A stretch of DNA of 64,000 nt. Origin: Candidatus Terasakiella magnetica. Its GTDB lineage: Bacteria; Pseudomonadota; Alphaproteobacteria; Rhodospirillales; Terasakiellaceae. The position numbers and the translations under genes are program-made. Position 1 is the stretch's first letter; each line of letters opens with the position of its first letter. A model generated the notes under the pieces. It had not been told where the DNA came from. It was given only the letters and a program-made list of their open reading frames with translations, and did not search any database. Location of the stretch: assembly GCF_900093605.1 (NCBI RefSeq), contig NZ_FLYE01000023.1:58224-122223 (forward strand), in the 5' to 3' direction. Shown here one piece after another: positions 50,291-60,546 of the stretch.

Positions 50291-52991
50291 GGCAGTGTTT
50301 GAACTTTTTACCTGACCCGCAAGGACAAGGTGCGTTGCGTGAGACCTTGCCCCATGTATCTTGGTCGTTCGGGTCAATATGGTCTGCTGGTTTGTTAGAA
50401 CGCACCGTCGCAGCGCCATATTCTGGGCTGTCACCTTGATCGGCGGCTAAGGCCGGGTCTTGGCGGCTTTCAGTCATTTCTTGGTCTGCATGCTGGTTAA
50501 AGGCTTCCAGCTCTTCATCAGCAGACCCGACTTGCAGTTCAACATGGGCCAAAAGCGTGATGACACGATCGCGCAGGATGGAGATCATCTCTTCAAACAG
50601 GTTGAAGGCTTCGGCCTTATATTCGTTAAGAGGATCGCGCTGGGCATAAGCACGCAGGCCAATGCCTTGACGCAAATGGTCAAGGGCAAGTAGGTGTTCT
50701 TTCCAGATGGTATCCAGCAGTTGCAACAAAACGGATTTTTCAACAGAACGCCAGACGTCTTCGCCGTAATTGGCAACCTTAGCCGCCATTTTACGGTCTG
50801 TTTCATCCAAAATGCGTTCGCGAATTTCTTCGTTGGCAACGCCTTCTTCTTTTGCCCAGTCTTTAAGCGGTAGGTCCATGTTAAAGACGCGCAAAATTTC
50901 TTCATGCAGGCTGTCCGTATCCCATTGTTCAGCATAAGCTTTTTCAGGGATACATTTATCGACAATATCATCGATCACTTCATGGCGCATGTCTTGGATA
51001 TGTTCAGAAACATCATCGGTGGACATCATTTCACGACGCTGTTCAAAGATCACTTTACGCTGATCATTCATCACATCGTCAAACTTCAACAATTGCTTAC
51101 GCATGTCGAAGTTGCGCCCCTCAACTTTCTGCTGGGCTTTTTCAAGGGCTTTGTTGATCCAAGGGTGAACAATGGCTTCGCCATCTTCAAGGCCCAGTTT
51201 GGTCAACATGCTGTCCATACGCTCTGAACCAAAGATGCGCATCAAGTCATCTTCTAGTGAGAGGAAGAATTTAGAGGCACCCACATCACCTTGACGACCA
51301 GAACGGCCGCGCAGTTGGTTATCAATACGGCGACTTTCATGGCGCTCAGTACCAAGCATGAAGAGACCACCTGCATCCAGTGCAACCTTTTTGTCTTTGG
51401 CAATTTCTTCTTGGATTTTTACGATCTTATCTTCAGATGGGTTTTCGCCCAATTCTGTTTTAATGCGCATGTCCAAGTTACCGCCAAGCTGGATATCGGT
51501 ACCACGACCCGCCATGTTGGTGGCGATTGTTACCGCACCGGGCACACCGGCTTGGGCCACGATATAGGCTTCACGCTCATGCTGTTTGGCGTTGAGGACT
51601 TCGTGTTTAACTTTCTTTTTCTTTAGTGCAGCTGAAATTTCTTCTGATTGCTCAATAGAAACTGTCCCGACAAGGATCGGCTGCTTGCGCTCATGACATT
51701 CGATGATCTGCTCAAGGATGGCGTTAATTTTTTCACCACGGCTGCGATACACTTCATCGTCATAATCTTTACGGGCCAAAATGCGGTTGGTCGGCATGTC
51801 GACAACTTCAAGCTTATAAATTTCTGCAAATTCGCCCGCTTCGGTCATGGCTGTACCCGTCATGCCCGATAGTTTTGGATAGAGGCGGAAGTAGTTCTGG
51901 AAAGTAACCGAGGCTAACGTCTGGTTTTCTTGTTGAACGGCGACCTTTTCCTTGGCTTCAAGGGCTTGATGCAGACCGTCTGAATAACGACGTCCTTCCA
52001 TCACACGACCTGTGAATTCATCAACGATCATGACCTTGCCGTCTTTCACCAGATAATCCACCCCATTGGTGAAAATATGGTGGGCGCGCAGGGCTGAGTT
52101 TACATGGTGAAGCAAAGAAACGTTGGAAAGGTCGTAAAGACCACCGGATTCTAACAAGCCCGCATCGCGCAGCAAGACTTCTGCTGTTTCCATACCTTTT
52201 TCAGAAAGGGCAACGGATTTAACTTTCTCGTCTCTCTCATAATCATCTTCTGACAGATGCGGGATGATGCTGTCCACAACACCATAAAGCTCTGAGCTAT
52301 CATCAGAGGGGCCGGAAATAATCAATGGTGTACGGGCTTCATCGATTAGGATGGAATCGACCTCATCGACCACGGCGAAGTTGAAGGGGCGTTGCACCAT
52401 GGTTTCAAGGCTGAATTTCATGTTATCGCGCAGATAATCAAACCCAAGCTCGTTGTTGGTCGCATATGTAATGTCACAGGCATAAGCTTCTTGGCGCTGG
52501 ACATCATCCATTTCATTTAAGATGCAGGAAGTCGTCATGCCAAGGAAGGTAAAGACCTTGCCCATCCAGTCACTATCGCGTTTTGCCAGATAGTCGTTGA
52601 CGGTCACCACATGCACACCCTTACCATCAAGGGCATTGAGGTAGGCAGCGAGTGTGGCAACAAGGGTTTTACCTTCACCTGTTGCCATTTCGGCAATTTG
52701 TCCGCGGTGCAGAACAATCCCACCAAGAAGCTGCACATCGTAATGGCGCTGTCCTAAAGATCGTTTTGCGGCTTCGCGCACGGTTGCAAAAGCATCCACC
52801 AGCACATCATCAAGGGTTTCACCATCAGCAATACGTTTGCGCAACCAATCTGTGCGCGCGCGTAATTCATCGTCGCTTAAAGGCTCGACGTCTGCTTCTA
52901 AAGCATTGATGGCATCAACGTCTTTTTGTAGACCTTTAATATAGCGTTCGTTAGCAGTGCCGAAAAGCTTGCGGGCAATAGCGCCAAACAT
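50283..52991 (-). CDS. secA: Protein translocase subunit SecA
   Basis: 902 residues with all SecA parts: [17 protein letters not shown] (Walker A), [20 protein letters not shown] (Walker B), the preprotein cross-linking domain, the [13 protein letters not shown] and [16 protein letters not shown] helicase motifs and the C-terminal zinc site [14 protein letters not shown]. It pushes preproteins through SecYEG. Confidence 0.99.
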   Translation of the reverse strand: MFGAIARKLFGTANERYIKGLQKDVDAINALEADVEPLSDDELRARTDWLRKRIADGETLDDVLVDAFATVREAAKRSLGQRHYDVQLLGGIVLHRGQIAEMATGEGKTLVATLAAYLNALDGKGVHVVTVNDYLAKRDSDWMGKVFTFLGMTTSCILNEMDDVQRQEAYACDITYATNNELGFDYLRDNMKFSLETMVQRPFNFAVVDEVDSILIDEARTPLIISGPSDDSSELYGVVDSIIPHLSEDDYERDEKVKSVALSEKGMETAEVLLRDAGLLESGGLYDLSNVSLLHHVNSALRAHHIFTNGVDYLVKDGKVMIVDEFTGRVMEGRRYSDGLHQALEAKEKVAVQQENQTLASVTFQNYFRLYPKLSGMTGTAMTEAGEFAEIYKLEVVDMPTNRILARKDYDDEVYRSRGEKINAILEQIIECHERKQPILVGTVSIEQSEEISAALKKKKVKHEVLNAKQHEREAYIVAQAGVPGAVTIATNMAGRGTDIQLGGNLDMRIKTELGENPSEDKIVKIQEEIAKDKKVALDAGGLFMLGTERHESRRIDNQLRGRSGRQGDVGASKFFLSLEDDLMRIFGSERMDSMLTKLGLEDGEAIVHPWINKALEKAQQKVEGRNFDMRKQLLKFDDVMNDQRKVIFEQRREMMSTDDVSEHIQDMRHEVIDDIVDKCIPEKAYAEQWDTDSLHEEILRVFNMDLPLKDWAKEEGVANEEIRERILDETDRKMAAKVANYGEDVWRSVEKSVLLQLLDTIWKEHLLALDHLRQGIGLRAYAQRDPLNEYKAEAFNLFEEMISILRDRVITLLAHVELQVGSADEELEAFNQHADQEMTESRQDPALAADQGDSPEYGAATVRSNKPADHIDPNDQDTWGKVSRNAPCPCGSGKKFKHCHG

Positions 52992-53189
52992 GGAAATCCC
53001 CTGAGTAAAAATAGTATATCTGATCGTAAATAATTTACGAACCGGACAGAGATAGAATGGTTCGCCCCATCTGTCAATTGTACATAGCTGTTACAGTGCT
53101 GTTACCTTTAATTTCTGGACGACTTTAAATAGATGTGCATTATGCCTGTAGATGAATTTTAATAACACCTGTTCAAGGGATCAATTTCC

Positions 53190-54029
53190 ATGTTGAAAAC
53201 AACATTTCGTGGCCTCGCTCTAGCTGGCGTTCTTGCTCTTTCTCTTCCCGCATATGCTGATAACCATAAAGAAGACCGTGTGGTTGCAACCGTAAACGGT
53301 GCCAACATCTTTTATTCAGAGCTGGTTGAAGCGCAAAAATCCATGGGCGGTCAGGCCCAAGCTATGCCATTGGAAATGATCCAGGGAATTTTGGTTAATT
53401 CAATTGCGGATCGCAAACTTGTGGCTGCTGCTGCGCGCATGCAAGGTGTTCATAAAACAGATAATTTCAAAAAACGCATGATGGGCATTGAAGAACATGT
53501 ACTTCAGCGTGAATTCCTGACCAAATTTGCGGAAGCTAAAATGACGGATAAAGCCGTTAAGGCAGCTTATGACGAAATGATCAAAGGCTTTGAGCCGAAA
53601 AAGGAAGTTCATGCACGTCATATCCTTGTGAAAACACAAGAAGAAGCCGAAGCCCTGATTAAGGAGCTTAAAGGTGGTGCGGATTTTGTAGAACTTGCCA
53701 AAACAAAATCAACGGGTCCTTCTGGCCCCAATGGTGGTGACCTTGGTTTCTTTGGTCAAGGCATGATGGTGCCGGAATTTGAAAAGGCGGCCTTTGCTAT
53801 GAAAGCAGGGGAGTTTTCCACAGAACCTGTAAAAACAAACTTTGGCTATCACGTGATCAAGGTTGAAGAATTCCGCAAATCAGAAGCACCAAAACTGGAA
53901 GAAGCTGAAGAGCAGATCAAAGGTAAAATTGCCAATGATGCGGTGACGGCTTATGTGGCTGAGTTGCGCAAAAAAGCAAAAATCAAACTGTTTGATGAAA
54001 ACGGTAAAGAGATTAAAGAAGATAAATAA
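53190..54029 (+). CDS. Periplasmic parvulin-type peptidyl-prolyl isomerase
   Basis: 279 residues. A signal peptide (cleavage near AYADN) is followed by a SurA/PrsA-like N-terminal chaperone region, then a parvulin domain with EVHARHILVKTQEEAEAL, GPNGGDLGFFGQGMMVPEFEKAAFAM and FGYHVIKVEE. It isomerises prolyl bonds in exported proteins. secA lies divergent, and argJ is downstream. Confidence 0.93.
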   Translation: MLKTTFRGLALAGVLALSLPAYADNHKEDRVVATVNGANIFYSELVEAQKSMGGQAQAMPLEMIQGILVNSIADRKLVAAAARMQGVHKTDNFKKRMMGIEEHVLQREFLTKFAEAKMTDKAVKAAYDEMIKGFEPKKEVHARHILVKTQEEAEALIKELKGGADFVELAKTKSTGPSGPNGGDLGFFGQGMMVPEFEKAAFAMKAGEFSTEPVKTNFGYHVIKVEEFRKSEAPKLEEAEEQIKGKIANDAVTAYVAELRKKAKIKLFDENGKEIKEDK

Positions 54030-54066
54030 AATTTATTTTTCCTGTCTTTAAAAGGCAGGGGATTAT

Positions 54067-54099
54067 GAGCTCCTGTTGATGCAGGGGCTCAGTTTTTTT
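54067..54099 (+). terminator. Hairpin between parvulin gene and argJ
   Basis: GAGCTCCTG and CAGGGGCTC pair with one mismatch and are followed by TTTTTTT. A second weaker hairpin (CCTGTC ... GGCAGG) precedes it. Confidence 0.7.
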
Positions 54100-54113
54100 C
54101 TGGATGAGACGAC

Positions 54114-55349
54114 ATGACTGATATTTCCCCTTTGGCCCCTGAAAAGTTCCCTGACGTTGACCCTGTTAAAGGTGTGCGTTTTGCCACGCGCGGTGTTGGG
54201 GTGAAATATGAAGGACGCACGGACCTGATGGTTGCTGAGCTTGCCCAAGGCAGCGCCATTGCGGGTGTCTTTACTCAGTCTTTAACTGCCTCTGCCCCGG
54301 TTGATGCGTGTCGTGAGGCTTTGGTATCTGGTAAGGGGCGTGCGCGTTGCATGATCGTTAATTCAGGCAATGCCAATGCTTTTAACGGAAAAAAAGGCAT
54401 TGCCTCGGTTGAAAATATCGTCAAGGCTTCTGCTGATATCTTTGGCTGTGAAGAAGGCGAGATTTTCACCGCCTCAACAGGGGTGATTGGGGAAGCGTTG
54501 CCCGATGCTAAAATCACCGGGGCTTTGGCTGAGATGAAGGGCATGCTTGGCACCGCAAGCTTTGAAGATGCCGCCAAAGCGATCATGACGACCGATACCT
54601 ATGCCAAAGCAGGCTCAAAAAAAGTCAAAATTGGCGATGTAGAGGTGACTATTTCCGGCATTGCCAAAGGCTCTGGCATGATTGCGCCGAACATGGCGAC
54701 CATGTTGTCTTTTGTCTTTACGGATGCAGCTATCGCACCGGACGTGCTGCAAGGTCTTTTAAAAGAAGCAACTGATAAATCCTTTAATGCCATCACCGTT
54801 GATAGTGATACCTCGACCAGTGATACGGTTTTATTGGCGGCCACTGGCAAGGCGGGGAATGGCGAAATTACCAGTGTTGGCGATGCAAACTTGGGTGAGT
54901 TCAAGCAAGCCTTTGAGGCATTGATGATTGATCTGGCTCAACAGATTGTGCGCGATGGCGAAGGCGCGACCAAGTTTATCAGCATCAAGGTTAAAGGGGC
55001 TGAAACTGATGGGGCTGCCAAACGTATTGCGTTGGCGATTGCTAATTCTCCTTTGGTGAAAACAGCCATTGCCGGTGAAGATGCAAATTGGGGCCGCATC
55101 GTCATGGCGGTGGGTAAGGCCGGTGAAAAGGCTGATCGTGATAAGCTGCAAATCTCCATTGGCGGGGTTCTCATTGCAGGTGAGGGGGAAGCCGTGGAAG
55201 GTTATGATGAAGCCCCGGTTGCCGCCCATATGAAGGGTGATGAAATTGACGTTCTGGTCGATGTGGGGATTGCCTCAGGTGAAGCAACCGTGTGGACCTG
55301 TGATCTCACCCATGGCTATATCACCATTAATGCGGATTACCGCTCTTAA
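54114..55349 (+). CDS. argJ: Bifunctional ornithine acetyltransferase / N-acetylglutamate synthase
   Basis: 411 residues. ArgJ is self-cleaving; the nucleophile Thr is in KGSGMIAPNMATMLSF. Also visible are VNSGNANAFNG, TVDSDTSTSDTVLLAATG and SPLVKTAIAGEDANWGRIVMAVG. It recycles the acetyl group in arginine synthesis. A hairpin separates it from the parvulin gene; mutT follows 20 nt later. Confidence 0.97.
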   Translation: MTDISPLAPEKFPDVDPVKGVRFATRGVGVKYEGRTDLMVAELAQGSAIAGVFTQSLTASAPVDACREALVSGKGRARCMIVNSGNANAFNGKKGIASVENIVKASADIFGCEEGEIFTASTGVIGEALPDAKITGALAEMKGMLGTASFEDAAKAIMTTDTYAKAGSKKVKIGDVEVTISGIAKGSGMIAPNMATMLSFVFTDAAIAPDVLQGLLKEATDKSFNAITVDSDTSTSDTVLLAATGKAGNGEITSVGDANLGEFKQAFEALMIDLAQQIVRDGEGATKFISIKVKGAETDGAAKRIALAIANSPLVKTAIAGEDANWGRIVMAVGKAGEKADRDKLQISIGGVLIAGEGEAVEGYDEAPVAAHMKGDEIDVLVDVGIASGEATVWTCDLTHGYITINADYRS

Positions 55350-55369
55350 AAAATCTGAATAAAAGGGTC

Positions 55370-55828
55370 GTGAAAATGGATGCAGAAGATATGGGCTGTT
55401 ATGGCCTGCAGGTGACAAAACCGGGTTTGAGAACTGTGTTTGTCTCTGCTGTTGCCATGGTTGATGCAGATGGCCGTGTTTTGATGGCTGAGCGCCCTGA
55501 AGGTAAATCCATGGCAGGCCTGTGGGAATTTCCCGGTGGCAAGGTTGAAGCAGGTGAAACACCAGAAGTCACCTTGGTGCGCGAACTTCATGAAGAGCTT
55601 GGCATTGATATCACCGAAAGCTGCTTGGCCCCTTTTACCTTTGCCTCTCATTCCTATGAGGATTTCCACTTGTTCATGCCGCTTTATTTATGCCGCGTGT
55701 GGAAGGGGGAACCCCATGGCAAGGAAGGCCAGAAGTTGAAATGGGTTTATCCTCATAAAATGGTCGACTTGCGCATGCCCGGTGCTGATGTGCCTCTTAT
55801 TGCCATGTTGCGCGATTTTTTAGGCTAA
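55370..55828 (+). CDS. mutT: 8-oxo-dGTP diphosphatase (MutT-like Nudix)
   Basis: 152 residues from a GTG (or 150 from the ATG at 55376). The Nudix box is GGKVEAGETPEVTLVRELHEELGI, complete with the REx2EE core. MutT removes oxidised dGTP. A long hairpin terminator follows. Confidence 0.93.
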   Translation: MKMDAEDMGCYGLQVTKPGLRTVFVSAVAMVDADGRVLMAERPEGKSMAGLWEFPGGKVEAGETPEVTLVRELHEELGIDITESCLAPFTFASHSYEDFHLFMPLYLCRVWKGEPHGKEGQKLKWVYPHKMVDLRMPGADVPLIAMLRDFLG

Positions 55829-55842
55829 GCAGAATGTCTCTC

Positions 55843-55867
55843 AACTAAGCATTAATGCTTAGTTTTT
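55843..55867 (+). terminator. Terminator of mutT
   Basis: AACTAAGCATT and AATGCTTAGTT form an 11-bp self-complementary stem (tight loop), then TTT. Confidence 0.8.
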
Positions 55868-56041
55868 ATATTCTCTTCTTTGGTGTATGCTTTTATTTAG
55901 AATGATTATTACTCTTGCCTTTTGAATAAAGCTTAAAATTTTATGTAAATTGAGATCATTCTATTGGAAATTGTGGAACGATTGTGTTAGCGTCTGCAAA
56001 AAATAATAAACTAAATAGTTTTACTTAGCTGTAGAAATGCC

Positions 56042-57145
56042 ATGTTAACGAAGAATGATACTCTTGATTTAAGCCACGATAGTGACGCACAGGAACTGTT
56101 AAAACAGTGGTGCTCGCTTGGGGAAACCCAGAAAAAAGCCTTACTCGCCATGAGTAAGGAACTGCAAAAAGTGACAGACTTGTCTGAATCCAGTGTTCAG
56201 GGCATGACGGGTAAGTTTATTGAAATGCATAGTCTGGCGGAAAACCAGTCAAAACGCATGGAAGATTTTGCTTATGCTTCTTCAAAGATTACCATTGATG
56301 AAGAAGAAATCTCCATCTCAGAAGCTTTTTCAACGCTTGAAAAAAACCTGTCCATTGTGGTTGAGAAAATTTTGCAGCTTTCCCAGCACGGCATCAGCAT
56401 GTCTTATACATTGCAGGACCTTGGCACCTATGTTGATGAAATTCATTCCTATATGAATGAAATTCAAAATATTACCAAGCAGACCAATTTTCTTGCCATT
56501 AATGCGAAGATTGAGGCTCAACGTGCGGGTGAAGCAGGCAGGGGCTTTAACGTGGTGGCTAACGAAGTACGCTTATTATCCCAATCCATTGATAAAATCT
56601 CCACCTCCATTAACAATAAAATGGGGCAGATTTTTGAAAGTGTGACCAAGAGCCAAACCTCCATGGAAGCGCTTACGACAATGGATATGACGGAGAACCT
56701 ATTGGTGAAAGACCGTCTGGAAAAAATTTCAAGCGGCTTGATGGAAAAGAATGCCAGCATGGAACAGTTGTTAAATGTTTCTGCCCAAGAAACCCATCAT
56801 TTTGCGGATAATATTAATCAGATCATCAAGGATATGCAGTTCCAAGATCGCGCAACGCAATCCATGTCAACGGTTATGGCAGCGCTTGAAATGAGCTCGC
56901 GCCTTATCGATAGCTATCAAGCAGGCACTTATAATGTGATTGAACCTCACCTTAATGCAAATGAAGGGGTGGAACGTGTAGCCGCCCTTGCTCGTGAAAT
57001 GGACATTGGTGAGAAGAGAAGCCATTTCATTGATTATGCGTTTTCGGGACGATATGATGAGTATGCGGCCGAAAGGGTTGCACAAGAAGCACAGGCTGAA
57101 AATGCCGATGCATCTGAGGATGAAGAAGAAATCGAATTGTTTTAA
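56042..57145 (+). CDS. Soluble methyl-accepting chemotaxis-type protein
   Basis: 367 residues without a membrane segment or known sensor domain. An N-terminal helical region precedes the MCP signalling core with [39 protein letters not shown], the hairpin tip of receptors, and the C-terminal acidic tail EDEEEIELF. It probably acts in the cytoplasm, associated with other receptors or CheA. The tip differs from canonical ([15 protein letters not shown]), so it may work in an alternative chemosensory or type IV pilus pathway. Confidence 0.85.
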   Translation: MLTKNDTLDLSHDSDAQELLKQWCSLGETQKKALLAMSKELQKVTDLSESSVQGMTGKFIEMHSLAENQSKRMEDFAYASSKITIDEEEISISEAFSTLEKNLSIVVEKILQLSQHGISMSYTLQDLGTYVDEIHSYMNEIQNITKQTNFLAINAKIEAQRAGEAGRGFNVVANEVRLLSQSIDKISTSINNKMGQIFESVTKSQTSMEALTTMDMTENLLVKDRLEKISSGLMEKNASMEQLLNVSAQETHHFADNINQIIKDMQFQDRATQSMSTVMAALEMSSRLIDSYQAGTYNVIEPHLNANEGVERVAALAREMDIGEKRSHFIDYAFSGRYDEYAAERVAQEAQAENADASEDEEEIELF

Positions 57146-57279
57146 GTTTTCCTGATGGGGTGGGGGAATTAACCCCTTGCATTGGGTAGATGAAAAGAGT
57201 AAACCTGCGCCCTTCACTTGGGTGGGGTTTATTCTGTCCAAGTTTAACCTGCTCCTTGAATTATATATACGGTGATGTC

Positions 57280-58083
57280 ATGGCTGTTCGTTCTGCCAAT
57301 ATCAATGTGATGGCGAAGGCTGTTGAAGCGGCTGGTCGCGGTCTGGTTCGCGATTTCGGTGAATTGGAAAATCTGCAAGTTTCAAGAAAAGGTCCGGCTG
57401 ACTTTGTAAGCACAGCTGACACCCGTACAGAAAAAATCTTGGTCAAAGAACTGACTAAGGCCCGCCCTGAAATTGGCTTTTTGCTTGAAGAAGGTGGCGA
57501 GATCAAAGGCGAAGATGAGACCAAACGCTGGATCATCGACCCGTTAGACGGCACAACAAACTTCCTGCACGGCATTCCGCATTTTGCCATTTCCATTGCG
57601 TTGGAAGAAAATGGCGAGATTGTTACCGCCATGATCTATAACCCGATTACAGATGAAAAATACTGGGCAGAAAAAGCTCAAGGCGCCTTTTTAAATGGTC
57701 GCCGCCTGCGTGTCTCAGGTCGTCGCACAATGGAAGATGCGATTTACGCCACAGGTATTCCGTTTCGCGGTCGTGGCGATCACGGTCGTTTCCTCAATGA
57801 ACTTGAAGCCATCATGAAAGTTTCTGCAGGCGTGCGTCGTATGGGCGCGGCCTCACTTGATTTGGCTTTTGTGGCTGCTGGTCGTTTTGACGGTTTTTGG
57901 GAAACAGGCCTCCAGACGTGGGATATTGCGGCTGGTATTTTGATCGTTAAAGAAGCAGGCGGTTTTGTTTCAGAATTTGATGCACGTCAGAAAATGCTAA
58001 AATCAGGCAACGTTGTTGCGGGTAACGAATTTCAACATAACCTGATGTTGAAGACCTTCCGCGATGCGCGCAAACGCGGATAA
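57280..58083 (+). CDS. suhB: Inositol monophosphatase family protein (SuhB)
   Basis: 267 residues from MAVRSANIN. Signatures are DFVSTADTRTEKILVKEL, EEGG, the metal site WIIDPLDGTTNFLHGIPHFA, and WDIAAGILIVKEAGG. Homologues also bind NusA/RNA polymerase. The open frame extends 30 codons upstream but with non-conserved sequence and a better ribosome position at the later ATG. Confidence 0.95.
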   Translation: MAVRSANINVMAKAVEAAGRGLVRDFGELENLQVSRKGPADFVSTADTRTEKILVKELTKARPEIGFLLEEGGEIKGEDETKRWIIDPLDGTTNFLHGIPHFAISIALEENGEIVTAMIYNPITDEKYWAEKAQGAFLNGRRLRVSGRRTMEDAIYATGIPFRGRGDHGRFLNELEAIMKVSAGVRRMGAASLDLAFVAAGRFDGFWETGLQTWDIAAGILIVKEAGGFVSEFDARQKMLKSGNVVAGNEFQHNLMLKTFRDARKRG

Positions 58084-58100
58084 AAAAATCCAGATTTGTT

Positions 58101-58138
58101 AAAAAAGACCCTGATCTTTGTGATTAGGGTCTTTTTTT
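58101..58138 (+). terminator. Terminator of suhB
   Basis: AAAAAAGACCCT and AGGGTCTTTTTT stem with a 13-nt loop and T-run. Confidence 0.9.
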
Positions 58139-58237
58139 TATCTTCAATGGTTGTTTGTCGGGCCAAGCTTGGGTATCTTGTTTGATAATTGAATCTACAG
58201 GTAATGGGAGCGCTCCTTCACAAAGGGGTTTTGGTTG

Positions 58238-59371
58238 ATGGGTAAACTGGCTGGTTTTCGTAAAGTTCTTATGAGCACATCTGTTGGTGTCGGGCTCGTT
58301 ATTGCAGCATCTGCACAGGCACAAACAGCGATGAATTATGATAACAATGTCATGGTTGATCTAAGTGTATTGGAAGATAATGGGGTAAACCCATCTCGCC
58401 GTGCAGCGCCAAGCAGCAGTCCTTTTTCTTATGCTAAGATGCCGCCCGCTGCCATGCCGCGCTCGACCCTACATGGCTTGCCACGTAGCATGGGCCAAGC
58501 TGCCCCAGCGATGGATGAACACAGATATGCCCCACAAGGAGTGCCAAAATCACGCCTTGTGTTGCGCAAACCTGATGTGCAGCCCGCAGCAAGACCTACC
58601 CTGCCAAGTGAACGCAATAAATCACTTGTGCTGACTAAACCTGCGCCTGCACCAACAAAACCTGTTGAAAGAAAAGTTGAAGTTGCCAAGGCAGCGCCTA
58701 AGCCAATGGTGAAGGTTGAACCAAAACCTGTTGTCGTTGAAAAGCCAGCTGTCGTGGCCCCGAGCCCTGCACCAGAACCAGTTAAAGAAGTTGTAAAGGT
58801 TGAGCCACCAAAGCCTGTTGCGGCTCCGGCCACACCTGTTGAAGTGACAAAAGCTGAGCCTGTGATGCCTGCTGCGCCAAAAGTGATGGAGAAAAAGGCT
58901 GAAGCACCTGCTGTGCCAGAACCAGCTCCGGCACCTGCAACAGTGATGGCCGAAGCACCACCACCACCGCCACCTTCTGCGGTTGAACCTAAAAAGGTTG
59001 AATCTAAAATGAAGGCAGCGCCTAAGCCAACAGCAACGGCAGCGCTACCGCCAAAATCAGAATCTTCTGTGCGGGTATCTTTCCAATCTGGTCAAAGTAA
59101 ATTGCCCGCGAGCGCGCAAAGCAATTTGAAAGAAATGGCTGCAACCCTGTCTAAAAACCCGGATGACCGTGTGCAGTTGCTTGCTTACGCCGGTGGGGAA
59201 GAACTTTCTGCCAGTAAGGCACGCCGCCTGTCATTATCACGGGCATTGGCTGTGCGTTCTTACCTGATTAATCAGGGTGTTCGTAGCACACGCATTGATG
59301 TGCGCGCCTTGGGTAACAAAACAACAGAAGAGCCGTTTGACCGCGTGGATGTACAACTCACACCACGCTAA
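58238..59371 (+). CDS. Pro/Ala-rich protein with C-terminal OmpA-like domain
   Basis: About 377 residues from the ATG just after a TTG. A signal peptide (ASAQAQT) is followed by a low-complexity Pro/Ala/Val/Lys/Glu region (about 110-275) and a C-terminal OmpA-like peptidoglycan-binding domain (VRVSFQSGQSKLPASAQSNLKEMAATL, then LSASKARRLSLSRALAVRSYLINQGV). It likely ties the envelope to peptidoglycan. It precedes the MotA/MotB-like pair and may act with them. Confidence 0.8.
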   Translation: MGKLAGFRKVLMSTSVGVGLVIAASAQAQTAMNYDNNVMVDLSVLEDNGVNPSRRAAPSSSPFSYAKMPPAAMPRSTLHGLPRSMGQAAPAMDEHRYAPQGVPKSRLVLRKPDVQPAARPTLPSERNKSLVLTKPAPAPTKPVERKVEVAKAAPKPMVKVEPKPVVVEKPAVVAPSPAPEPVKEVVKVEPPKPVAAPATPVEVTKAEPVMPAAPKVMEKKAEAPAVPEPAPAPATVMAEAPPPPPPSAVEPKKVESKMKAAPKPTATAALPPKSESSVRVSFQSGQSKLPASAQSNLKEMAATLSKNPDDRVQLLAYAGGEELSASKARRLSLSRALAVRSYLINQGVRSTRIDVRALGNKTTEEPFDRVDVQLTPR

Positions 59372-59405
59372 TCTCACGAAATAAAAAATTGGTCAGGAGC
59401 CGCAG

Positions 59406-60545
59406 ATGACCCGCCCCCAACGATATCTTTTTCGGATGGTTTTATTCCTTATTGCAGTGGGGGCAGCGGCATTTTTGCTGTTGGGTCAGCTACAGGAAGC
59501 TTTTTTTGCCAATCCGGCTTTAAATGGTCTCATCCTTGGTGTTTTGCTCATCGGGATTATGAACAGTTTTCGCCAAGTCTTCATGCTTAACCCTGAAGTG
59601 CGCTGGCTGGAAGAGTTTAAATCTGATCGCCCAACCACAAGCTCAGGCACCCAACCCCATCTTCTTGCGCCTATGGCAACCATGTTGCGTGAGCGCGAAG
59701 GAGGGGAATTTACCCTTTCGGCCCTGTCTACACGTTCCTTGCTCGATGGCATTGCCACGCGCCTTGAAGAACAGCGTGATCTGTCTCGCTATAATATCGG
59801 CTTGCTGATTTTCCTTGGCCTATTGGGCACCTTTTGGGGGTTGCTTGGTACGGTCAGCTCTGTCGGGGATGTGATTAGTAACCTGACCATTGGGTCGGGC
59901 GGGGACCTTGGTGTTGTCTTTAATGAGCTAAAACGCGGCCTTGAAGCCCCGATTGAGGGCATGGGCACGGCCTTTAGTTCTTCCCTTTTTGGTTTGGCGG
60001 GCTCGCTCGTTTTAGGTTTTCTTGATCTCCAGATGGGGCAATCACAAAACCGTTTTTATACGGACCTTGAAGACTGGCTTGCCAGCCAGACACGCCTTTC
60101 AAGCGGGGCTTTGTCCGATGCGGGTGGGGATCAATCGGTTCCGGCTTACGTGCAGGCCTTGTTGGAACAAACTGCTGACAGTCTTGATAAGCTGCAACGC
60201 ACCATGACCAAAAGTGAAGAAAGCAAATCTGCTGCCAATTCACAATTTATGGAATTGACCTCTAAACTGGGCACGCTTAGTGACACCATGCGCACTGAAC
60301 AGGCTTTGATGCAGAAATTGGCGGAAGGTCAACTTGCGCAAAAAGCTTTGCTGGATAAAATTGCTCATGGGGCAGGTGGGGGCGGGGCTGGCCTTGATGA
60401 CACCAGCAAGGGCCATCTGCGCAATATTGATATTTATACCCAGCGACTTGTTGAAGATATGCAAGGCGGGCGTGAAGAAACCGTTTCCCAGATCAGGCAG
60501 GAAATCCGCCTGTTAGCGCGCACGATCGCAGCCAAGGACGCATAA
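59406..60545 (+). CDS. MotA/TolQ/ExbB-like proton channel protein
   Basis: 379 residues. Membrane helices lie near 12-30, 40-55, 128-152 and 185-210. The MotA/ExbB core is GLLIFLGLLGTFWGLLGTVSSVGDVI ... LKRGLEAPIEGMGTAFSSSLFGLAGSLVLGF. A long cytoplasmic tail (about 150 residues) follows, rich in helical repeats. It is part of a conserved alphaproteobacterial pair, probably powering envelope work by proton flow. It is 1 nt from the next gene. Confidence 0.85.
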   Translation: MTRPQRYLFRMVLFLIAVGAAAFLLLGQLQEAFFANPALNGLILGVLLIGIMNSFRQVFMLNPEVRWLEEFKSDRPTTSSGTQPHLLAPMATMLREREGGEFTLSALSTRSLLDGIATRLEEQRDLSRYNIGLLIFLGLLGTFWGLLGTVSSVGDVISNLTIGSGGDLGVVFNELKRGLEAPIEGMGTAFSSSLFGLAGSLVLGFLDLQMGQSQNRFYTDLEDWLASQTRLSSGALSDAGGDQSVPAYVQALLEQTADSLDKLQRTMTKSEESKSAANSQFMELTSKLGTLSDTMRTEQALMQKLAEGQLAQKALLDKIAHGAGGGGAGLDDTSKGHLRNIDIYTQRLVEDMQGGREETVSQIRQEIRLLARTIAAKDA

Positions 60546-60546
60546 A